Part shown: positions 55,907-64,000 of the stretch, piece after piece
Layout: each line of letters starts with the position of its first letter
Position numbering within the stretch: the stretch's first letter is position 1
NCBI RefSeq assembly: GCF_002994745.2
Contig: NC_037091.1
Span: 27,844,289-27,908,288, forward strand
Length of the DNA: 64,000 nt
Direction: 5' to 3'
From: Rosa chinensis
Lineage: Eukaryota; Streptophyta; Magnoliopsida; Rosales; Rosaceae
The notes under the pieces: model-generated
What the model saw: the letters and a program-made list of their open reading frames with translations, nothing else
Databases searched by the model: none
What the model was told of the DNA's origin: nothing
Position numbers and translations under genes: made by a program

Positions 55907-57109
55907 TTGACTGGGGAAGTTACTAGATTGGGAGCAGTCGCATTTCATGGTGGTACAAACTACATGTTAGCTGAATGCTGGATCGAGAACATGGAGACCT
56001 ATTTTAAGATGATTATCTGTACTGACGTTGAGAGGTGGATAGTAGCTACATTTCTCCTCCAGGATGAGGCAAAGCAGTGGTGGGATTTTGTACTGAAGAC
56101 AAAGGATGTGGCCACCTTGACCTGGAGATGTTTTGTTGGACTCTTTCGAGATAAGTATTTTCCGGCTTCTGCTAGAGAGCAATTGGGGATCGACTTTATC
56201 TCACTAGTTCAAGGAACTATGAGTGTCAGAGACTATGAGGCTCGATTTTCACAACTGTATCGGTTTGTCTGGCCGATGGATGCAGAAAAGTTGGCTCGTA
56301 GGTTCGAACAAGGACTGAACTACGAGATCAGGGAGAGGATGATTATCCTTCGACTGCCTACTGTGGCAATGATATTGGATAGGGCTATGGCAATCGAGCG
56401 GGAGCTCCAGGCTTCTCGGAGGGAGTCATCAATCGTAGGAGATTCCCGAGGAAAGGGAAAGGCAATTGCGGAAGGCAGTGATGCACCAGGTACTCAGGAT
56501 GGGTCTCAGAAAAGACTGAAGACTTGTCAGCAGGCTCCTGTTGGTGTAGCCGCTGAACCTACTTGGATTGCACCTGTTGGGCAAGCTGTGCCTTTGAGAT
56601 GTTTTAACTGCAACGAGTTGGGGCATGTGGCTAGGAGTTGTGTGAAGCCGAAGTGCAGGAAATGTTACAAGTGTGGACTGAAGGGACATGTTGTTCGGGA
56701 GTGTACCCAACCTAAAGTTATGAGAGAGAGGACTCATCAGCAGGCGCCAGCTAGGGCTGCAGCTGCACCTGTTAGGGTTGCACCTGTGGGGCAAGTGGCA
56801 AACCATAAGTGCTTCAATTGCAATGAGATGGGCCATGTTGCTCGAGTTTGCACGAAACCGAAGAATTTGGTATGTTTCACATGTGGCCAGACAGGGCATT
56901 TCTCAAGGGATTGTACCCAGCAGCAGGGTAGGGGACAAGGGAACCAGCAGAGGCAACTGCCTCAGGGGCAGGCTAGGGTGTTTGCTATTGGTCAGCAGAA
57001 TACCGAGGAGGAAGGTACTTTATCTATTTCTACTTGGGTTGTTAGAATGATGTGTGATAGTTGCGTACTTCTTTCCGTATGTTGTGTTGTGATAGGTTTT
57101 ACTTGTTGA
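55907..57109 (+). CDS. gag: Gag with four CCHC zinc knuckles
   Basis: 400 codons. The capsid-like N-terminal half reads VTRLGAVAFHGGTN, ECWIENMETYF, KQWWDFV, FRDKYFP and MSVRDYEARFSQL, as in plant gypsy Gag. Four knuckles C-x2-C-x4-H-x4-C lie at about 232-245, 253-266, 302-315 and 323-336. Residues about 208-277 (linker QQAPVGVAA to knuckle 2) are duplicated as about 278-347, an in-frame 210-bp tandem duplication. The tail ARVFAIGQQNTEEEG resembles the Gag-protease junction, and then the frame ends. An upstream ATG at 55761 opens a different frame that stops just before 55911, so the original Gag start was probably there and one frame change may have removed it. Gag would assemble particles and bind RNA; no pol follows. 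Confidence 0.88.
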   Translation: MTGEVTRLGAVAFHGGTNYMLAECWIENMETYFKMIICTDVERWIVATFLLQDEAKQWWDFVLKTKDVATLTWRCFVGLFRDKYFPASAREQLGIDFISLVQGTMSVRDYEARFSQLYRFVWPMDAEKLARRFEQGLNYEIRERMIILRLPTVAMILDRAMAIERELQASRRESSIVGDSRGKGKAIAEGSDAPGTQDGSQKRLKTCQQAPVGVAAEPTWIAPVGQAVPLRCFNCNELGHVARSCVKPKCRKCYKCGLKGHVVRECTQPKVMRERTHQQAPARAAAAPVRVAPVGQVANHKCFNCNEMGHVARVCTKPKNLVCFTCGQTGHFSRDCTQQQGRGQGNQQRQLPQGQARVFAIGQQNTEEEGTLSISTWVVRMMCDSCVLLSVCCVVIGFTC

Positions 57110-57508
57110 TTATAGTTTGACCTATGAGTGTGGCATGTTGTGATGCATAGGCTTTGGTCGAATTGAACTGAATTGACGGTTTCATTTTCAATTCTAGTAA
57201 CGTAAGGGTTACATTATCGTTGAGTGGTGCAGATACTGTTGTGATAACAGGATTCTGGACTCTTGTGTGATTTGTGTGTAGTATTGCAGTCACAAGGTTT
57301 TAGTGGGCAGGGTTTGAGATTGGGAATTCAAGAATGATAGGATTACCACCAAGTGGTGTGGTAACGATACCTACTGTTGTGATACTAGGTGAGGTACCTA
57401 TATCCACTATTGATCGAGGAAGTTGTACATTGAGATGAAGGCATTCTTACTGAGAATGAAAATTGGATTTGAGTTTGGTTTATGCGTACTTGTGGGAATG
57501 GTACGTGT
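57110..57508 (+). other. Non-coding stretch between gag and the PPT
   Basis: About 400 bp with no recognisable pol remnant on either strand. Pol has been removed rather than mutated in place. Confidence 0.6.
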
Positions 57509-57544
57509 AAATTTCGGGACGAAATTTCTTTAAGGGGGGTAGAA
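57509..57544 (+). promoter_or_regulatory. Pre-PPT hairpin and polypurine tract (gag-only element)
   Basis: AAATTTCG (57509-57516), loop GGA, CGAAATTT (57520-57527), then AAGGGGGGTAGAA up to the LTR at 57545. Confidence 0.82.
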
Positions 57545-60503
57545 TGTGATGCCCCAGAAATTCGTATTTATTTTCCGAGGATTTTCCGGAATCTAAATTG
57601 TGATTTTTGGACGTTTCGTGGCTCGTGGATGGAGCGGAAGTGTTTCGGGCGAATAATTATTTGAAAAGTATGGTTTTAGGGGGTTGCCAAAGGTTGACTT
57701 TTTATACGTTGGGATTCTCCGAAAACGTCCTTCACGAAAGTTGTAGAGCGCGTCGTTACGAGTTCGTGGACATGTGGAACGCGAGAATCGGAGTTCGTAT
57801 GAGAAAGTTATGGCTAGCGGAAGAAGTTTCCATTTTAGTATATATAGGAAAAATCAGAAATATATATTCATTTTTCCACTTTCCTTTTCCGGAAACCACA
57901 CTCTCTCTCTCTTCTCTCTCGTCCGCGTCTTCAGAGTCGAAGTTTTTCGACTGACCCGACCCGGACCCGGTCGATCCGACCCGACGTTTCCGGCGAGCTC
58001 CGGCCATCTCCGGCGACGAAATTTTCCAGACAGGATCGTCTCCGCCGTCTGGTGGTCCCTGTGGTGTTCTCTAGCGCCGATTCTCGGTGGTAGCGGCGGT
58101 AGAAGGCGGTGCAGGTTGGTGTTTTCGGACCCGGCCGGAAAACACAACTCCGGCGACTTCATGGCTTCAACGATTCCTTGGTTGAGCTCAGAGCGGCCTC
58201 GTTGATCGATCCTTGGTGGTTGTTTGGATCGATTCACGTGAAACTTCGATCAACTCGGATTGGATCACTGTTCACGGCTTGTGAGGTAGTTTTCGATCCC
58301 TTAAGCTTGTTTTCTGACTTCGAGCTAGTTATGAGAATTCACAAGCATGCTTAGATGAAGCTTTTTGATGTTGGGAGTTTTGTGAAATAATGTGTTTTTG
58401 GCCGGCGGCGGTGCACCACCGTCTGTGGTGGCGTTCCGGCGGTGTTCCGGCCACTTAAGGAATTGGTTTTGGTATTATATATGTTCTACTCGTTGATACG
58501 AGCGTTTCGATATATAATATGCAAATTTTGGAGTTCGTATGGAATTGTTATGATTTTTGCAGTTTCATACCGATCGATTTATTCGATCCTTGAGGATTTG
58601 AGCGTCCGATCGACTTGTGGTTTGGTCACATCGATCGTGGACGTATTCCGAGGACTTTGGGAGGTCTCGGATGTGGTTTCGCCTCATTTGGCGTCACCTT
58701 GGGAATTTTGGTTCGATTTAGGGTTTCGAACGTTATCCCTTGTGATTCGTTGACTGAATGAGAGCTGTAATTCCTTAGGTACGTGACGTAGTACTCCTCG
58801 GACGGCTATTTTGTGGATTGGCTGTCTTGTTCTGTATTGAAGACGCAGCGGGAGATTCAAGGTGAGTAATCTCACGAAGTTCATTTCACGAACGGGAATA
58901 CCCTTATTGTTTTGAGAGTTATTTAGTTAACTACAAACTATAGATGGTATTAGTGGCACTTTAGAGTAGATGATTACGTGTGTGTATATATATATTATGG
59001 GATGTATATATATACATACGTATTCATGTATTAGTAGATATATGTTTACGTGAAATATATATGTTTTGGGTGGTTTGTGGATTTGTGAAAACAATATGCA
59101 TGAAATGATGCTTTTTATTGTTTTGGGGTGTGGCTTTTGGAAAACAAATGATTTGTGGAAATGATTGATTTCGATTTGTTTTGAAAAGCGTTGAGATTTG
59201 AGAAAAGTGTTGAGATTTGGGTATGAAAACAATAGGCATGAATTGATGCTTTTTATTGTTTTGTGTTATGGCTTTTTCGGAAAACAATAATTATGGAAAT
59301 GTTGATTTCGATTGTTTTCAAAAGCGTTGTGATTTGTGTAACATTTTGGGTCCAATGCGACTCCTTTAATGTTTTGCTCCAAGGGACATTGCGGCCCGAG
59401 GATCGAAGGTCTGAGACCTTGGGCAGAATACCAGGTGACCACGTCTTTGGCCGGACGAGTGGTTACGTTTTTCAGTTAGAGCTCTAATCTGTCTGCCATA
59501 TAGGTAATTCATGGGGTAACGGGAATTGGTTATTTACAACTCATGACATTACGTATTTTTAGGGAACAAGGTGTGAGTTGCTTCCTTATTAATGGTTTTT
59601 AAGGGGACAAGGTGTGAGTTGTTTTCCTTATTAACGTTTTGATAGAAATCAAGGTGTGAGTTGCTTTCTATGGTACGATTATGGTACATTTGATAGGAAA
59701 CAAGGTGTGAGTTGTTTTCTATGTTTTACTGATAGAAATCAAGGAGTGAGTTGTTTTCTATGTTTTACTGATAGAAATCAAGGAGTGAGTTGCTTTCTAT
59801 GTTTTACTGATAGAAATCAAGGTGTGAGTTGCTTTCTAGGGTACGCTTATGGTACAACTGATAGAATTCAAGGTGTGCGTTGTTTTCTATGTTTTATTGA
59901 TAGAATTCAAGTGTGGGTTGTTTTCTATGTTTCGTTTTAAAAGGAAACAAGGTGTGAGTTGCTTTCTTTTATTTCGATTTGAAAGGAAATTAAAGTGTGA
60001 GTTATTCTCCTTTATTTCGTGTTTTAAGGAATCAAAGCGTGAGTTGTTTTCCTTATTTTTGGCGTGAGTTGTGTGTGGTTTGAGTTACTCATACGGGCTT
60101 GCAAAAGCTTACCGGGTTTGTTGTGTGGCAACCCGGTGCACCATTCCAACGGTGTAGGGGTTAATCCTGCAGGTTAGGATAATCGAGGTTGAGGCAGCGA
60201 GCTAGCAGCTTTACGGTAGGAAGCCAATTTTGTGACTTTACCGTTATTTGGACTTCCGTTGTAGTGAGCTCTGAGGAGCATTACGTTTATCTTGTTGTTG
60301 ACAATTTAATTCGTAAGCTTGTGTAATATATAACTCTTTGGAGTGAGTGTATATTAACTTTGAGGGTTCAGGGCATCAATAAGTGTGTAAGTTTAAGGGA
60401 AAAAGATTTCAGGTATTTTGTATTGATGACTGGACGTTCACGCATATATAATTATGGGGTTATATATATCGATTTTCATGTGTGTAATATCAGGGGCGTG
60501 ACA
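57545..60503 (+). repeat. Gag-only element 3' LTR
   Basis: Near-identical to 52441-55399, ending GGGCGTGACA and followed by the TSD GGTAA. Contains the second copies of TATA (57839), donor (58862), hairpin array (59560-60064) and acceptor-like site (60172). Confidence 0.93.
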
Positions 60504-62354
60504 GGTAAGGTCTCCTTGTCCCCTAAGTAGACATACTTCAAGTGGTCTGGAAGAGGTTTAAGTTCAAGTTCTGGTGCCTGGACCACTAAAGGTAGAGTCT
60601 TATTAGTAGATAACTGAATGGACAAGGGTGGAGGGGACTTACCTACGAAGGGTTATGCTTCAAGGAAGGACACATTTGCAATGATTTTGTCCTCACAAGT
60701 TTCCTTGAGCACATCCTCTTGGAGTGTGATGCCATCTTTGGTGTAGCCCACTCCTTGCTCGAGTGTGGTGACCAAAGTATCCTCATTCATGATATCAAAC
60801 ATTTCCTGCGCAAGATTGTCCAGAATATCAATAGAAAAACAATCATGATCATCAAGAGGATACCTCATGGCTTCAAATATGTTGAAGCCAATAATGTCAC
60901 CATCAAATTCCATGGTGAGAGAGCCATCATATACATCTATCTTGGTCCTGGCCGTCCTTAAGAAAGGGCGACCCAATAGCAATGGTGTTGAACTCACAGG
61001 AGAGTCCTCCATTTCTAACACATAGAAGTCAGCTGGAAAGAAAAGATGATTAACCTGCACAAGAACATCTTCCAACAAACCTCTAGGGTATGCATTAGAC
61101 CTGTCAGCTAATTGAATGATAACATTATTAGATTTAAGCTCACCTAGACCTAGGGTTTCATAAACAGAATAGGGCATGACGTTCACAGATGCCCCTAAGT
61201 CTAACATGGCATTCTCAAACCTAGAGTTACCAATGGTGCATGAAATGGTGAAGCTTCCAGGATCCTTGCATTTGTGGGGTAGTTTCCTCTGAATCAAGGC
61301 AGAAACATTTTCACTTACCTTAACTACCTCCTTTTCACGATTACTCCTCCTTGTGGTACAAAGTTCTTTCAAGAACTTGGCGTATCTAGGCACTTGCTTT
61401 ATGGCCTCAAGGAGGGGTAAGTTTACCTGTACCTTCTTGAAAGTTTCCAAGATAGCTTGGTCACTCTCATCCTTCTTCGATTTAGCAAATCTGCGTGGAA
61501 AAGGCATACAAGAAGAAGAAGGGTTAGCAATAACTGAATTAGACAAGTTAGAATCATTACCTTTAGGTTTCGGATTTGCTTTGGAAGGTGAGGACGTCCT
61601 GGCTTCTCCCTTGGACGTTGCAGGGTCCTTCTCAAGGTTCAACTTGATAATATCTTGGTCTTCCTCAACTTCAATGACCACTTGAGCCTCCTTGGCTTTC
61701 TTAGGGTGATCCACTAACACCTTTCCACTCCTAGTAGTCACCACAGATGCATTCTCCACATTACCCTTTGGATTTCGTATGGTGTTACTTGGGAGCTTCC
61801 CAGTTTCATGAATCTTGCTCATAAAGTCCACAACTTGGCCCATTTGTGTCTTAAGGTCTGCAATATCCTTAGTATGGGTCTGTTGTCCTTGAACCAAGGC
61901 CTGAGTTGAATTGGTAAGAGCTTCAAACATCTTGTCATAGTTGAGATTCGAATTTGAACTCCCTGAAGCATGTTGATTATGCACATAAGGCCTTTGAAAG
62001 GATGGTCCTTGAAAGGGAGGCCCTTGAGGACGTTGAAAGCTTCCTCCAAGGGGATTCTGAGTGTTCTCATTGTTTGTCCACTTGAAGTTGGGGTGGTCCC
62101 TCCATCCAGGGTTGTAGGTATTCGAATAAGGATCATATCTTGGACATGGGGGACCCCCATGGTTCCCTTGGTACCCTCCAATGGCGTTCAAGGATTCCCA
62201 TCCTCCATTATCTGTCAGTTGAGGGCATTGATCAGTCACATGCCCTTGCATAGAACAGACCCCACAAGCTTGCACAAGTCCCTTAGCGTTCACAACTTGA
62301 TCTATGAGAAGGGTGAGTTTGTTCAATCTTTCCTCAATAACTGAATTAGTACCT
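60504..62354 (-). pseudogene. gag: Athila gag C-terminus and protease, with one premature stop
   Basis: The frame is open from the LTR insertion at 62354. One CCHC knuckle CGVCSMQGHVTDQC (about 62270-62229), then a glycine/proline/asparagine-rich stretch, a spacer with VTTRSGKVL and a lysine/glutamate-rich segment. The aspartic protease follows with DLGASVNVMPYSVYETLGLG (about 61205-61145) and LLLGRPFLRTARTKIDV. A TAA at 60655-60653 interrupts the frame; coding sequence continues after it (KSPPPLSIQLS, VYLGDKETLP) and stays in frame with the RT side at 52435. The Gag N-terminus lies beyond the LTR at 62355. The family makes one Gag-Pol protein cut by this protease. It looks functional apart from the stop and the insertions. 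Confidence 0.85.
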
Positions 62355-64000
62355 TGATAGGAGCAAAAAGTGTGACAATATTATTGAATATGTGCCCCAT
62401 TTTAGCCTTGTTTCTCCCTTAAGTTTAGTGTTTTGAGTCATTGAGTCGTTTTTAGAGTCTTGTTGAGTGTTTAGAGTGAAATAAGCGGAAAAAAAGTAAA
62501 ATTTATGAAAAATCCTACCTGGATCAGGATTCCTCACTGTCGACTGTTTTTGCGGTCTTTACATTTTAATTCCCTTTATTTTCTCTAGAAAATTCTGATA
62601 TTCTCCTGCTTGTTGTAGGAAACCTTGCCTGGTGGAACTCTTGGAAACAGCAATGATGGAGTCATAAAATAAAGTATTTAAGACATTTGACCAAGCAATG
62701 AAGAAGGGAAATAAAGGAGAAAGACGTTTTCAGCTGGAGAATAAAGGAGAAAGACGTTTTTTTTAGTTGGGGAATAAAGGAGAAAGATGTTTCAACTGGA
62801 AAATAAATAAGAGAAAAACGTTTCAGCTTGTTAAAAGACCCCATTATGAGAGGAATTAAGGCCATAAAGGAGACGTTTCAGTTGTGAAAGCCAACCAATG
62901 CTCCCCTATAAATAGGCAACGTCCAGAACTGAATTTGCATCACTTCCCAGCCAATATCACTTCCGAGACAAGATAATTCATTGCCTATCACTTCCTGGCC
63001 AAAAACCATTCCAAGACTGCCCAATTCACTCCTTAAACTTTCATCACCTACAAGACCGTGACACCATCCATCCATCAATCTACAAAGCTCTTAGGCGCTG
63101 AGTCAAGGACGCTCCACCACCATAGCAGAGACGAGTTCATCACCGTGTTGCTAAGCCGCTGAGGAAAGCTTCAAAGTGTAACTATGACTCTACTTACAAT
63201 TTTTATTTCGGTTTTGTGGGTTTGCATTTGTGAGTTGTGTAATTGGAGACACGAAATTTTTAGAATATTTTCATTAATATTTTTGAGATTTTCAGTTTAT
63301 TATTGAGTTAATTTCGAGAATTCTTTTATGATGCATGTTACAATCTTGTGCCCTTTTACTTGTTTAGGTAATTTTCAGAGTTAGGTTAATAAGTTTGCAT
63401 GCTAGAATAACGGTGAGAGTTCTTGTGTGTTTGCTTAATTTGCCAAGAGTAATTGTTATTTGTTAAGACGCTGAGTTAAACAAGTAGCAATTAGTTCTAA
63501 AAAGTGGTAAAAATCATGCTTTAATGATTAAATGATTCTGGAAATTACGTGTTAAATTCTATGTGTAATGGTTAATTTGCGCGTGTGAGTTGATTCGAGG
63601 GTTAGATAATACTACTAGTTAAGAGAATTACGCTGAGTGTTTTCGAAATTTAGTAGTATTAGGCTTGGTAAGGATTTTTCCGATCCAAACCTACATTAGA
63701 ACGAATCAGATAAATGGATTGATCCGCTGAGGCTTTTCAGTTGGGCTCTTATCTAGGCATTTAAGGTGGGCACATTTTTGTAGCATGTTGAAATGAATTT
63801 TCTGTTTTTACACTTAGTAATTTTCGAGTGGTATTGGTCTAGGTTAGGGAAGTCGATCATTGTATATAGTTTTATTTGTTTCGTTTTTATTTTAAGTAGA
63901 TTAGGAACCAAATTTCAAAACCCCCCATTTTATTTTTTATTTGTTAACTGACCTTTTTGTGTAGGTGTACCCTACAATCCCCGGACTAAACGATCCCTGC
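62355..64000 (+). repeat. LTR (TGATAGGAGCAAAAA family), cut by the window end
   Basis: Same family as 36051-37828. The window ends about 60 bp before the expected GCATCA end. The 5' flank TACCT (62350-62354) should reappear after the LTR if it is solo. The 21-bp repeats are degenerate here, but all five CGCTGAG copies are kept. The frame of the Athila gag is cut by this insertion. Confidence 0.82.

Larger units (their letters stand above)
52441..60503 (+). mobile_element. Complete, very young gag-only element (TR-GAG type)
   Basis: LTRs 52441-55399 and 57545-60503 (2959 bp each, offset 5104), TSD GGTAA (52436-52440 and 60504-60508), Met-type PBS, Gag with four zinc knuckles, PPT, no protease, RT or integrase. 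I saw only three differences between the LTRs (52617 region, 55340 region, 55368 region), so it is the most recent insertion in the window. It lies in opposite orientation inside the Athila polyprotein. Such terminal-repeat elements coding only Gag must borrow pol products from an autonomous relative. Its LTR resembles the fragment at 21886-24225 more than the LARD or chromovirus LTRs. Confidence 0.93.
45322..62354 (-). mobile_element. Coding Athila-lineage element, interrupted twice and truncated at its 5' end
   Basis: In sense order: gag C-terminus and protease (62354-60504), insertion of the gag-only element (52441-60503), RT and RNase H (52440-51025), solo LTR (49008-51024), integrase (49007-47575), 3' non-coding region and PPT (47574-45322). 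The tRNA-Asp PBS of the family, the DLGAS protease and the FMDDFS RT point to Athila. The protease-RT-integrase frame is consistent across both insertions once the TSDs are taken into account; one TAA (60655-60653) is the only lesion seen in it. The 5' end (PBS, gag start) is beyond the LTR inserted at 62355. Confidence 0.88.

Overview
The window is plant nuclear DNA, almost certainly from an angiosperm. It is a stack of nested LTR retrotransposons of the Ty3/gypsy superfamily around one truncated host gene. Evidence: LTRs of 1.8-3.2 kb with TG/CA-type ends and 5-bp target-site duplications (TSDs); primer-binding sites (PBS) matching initiator-Met tRNA (chromovirus type) and tRNA-Asp (Athila type); a chromodomain integrase; and a plant terpene-synthase fragment. 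I saw no tRNA, rRNA, CRISPR array or intact host gene.

Layout. 1-21885 (+ strand): a non-coding gypsy derivative (LARD-like) arranged internal-LTR-internal. It is split by a complete young LARD (3263-12274, TSD TACTT) and by a complete non-autonomous Athila derivative (14611-21462, TSD ATCGT). 21886-24225 (- strand): a truncated chromovirus-type LTR. 24226-25819: host-like DNA with the last two exons of a terpene synthase (- strand), cut at 25820 by a - strand LTR (25820-26917). 26918-35390 (+): a Tekay/Del-like chromovirus with an intact 1004-residue pol frame, a broken gag-protease and a truncated 3' LTR. 35391-62354 (- strand): an Athila tandem (internal-LTR-internal). Its coding copy spans 45322-62354 and is interrupted by a solo LTR (49008-51024, TSD GATTT) and by a very young gag-only element (52441-60503, TSD GGTAA). 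The non-coding side holds a solo LTR (35894-40921, TSD GCCCT) that contains another solo LTR (36051-37828, TSD AAAGT). The shared LTR holds a third solo LTR (41696-43654, TSD AAGGC). 62355-64000: an LTR cut by the window edge.

Main observation. The chromovirus-type LTRs carry, in their middle, arrays of short hairpins. Within an array the loop sequence is nearly constant, while the stem sequence changes from unit to unit with both arms changing together. Different LTR families use unrelated loops. In four LTRs the array sits between a GTGAGT donor-like site and a CTAAC / polypyrimidine / CAG acceptor-like site or a weaker version of it, so it looks like the body of an LTR intron. The donor is also complementary to a segment beside the branch-point-like site, and that pairing covaries between families. 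Further conserved RNA-like elements are a hairpin with a palindromic loop shortly after the PBS (dimerisation-signal-like), a 21-codon upstream ORF, and a hairpin just before the polypurine tract (PPT). Three complete elements keep both LTRs and matching TSDs; all three lack pol, and their LTR pairs are nearly identical. This suggests non-coding and gag-only parasites as the recently mobile fraction.
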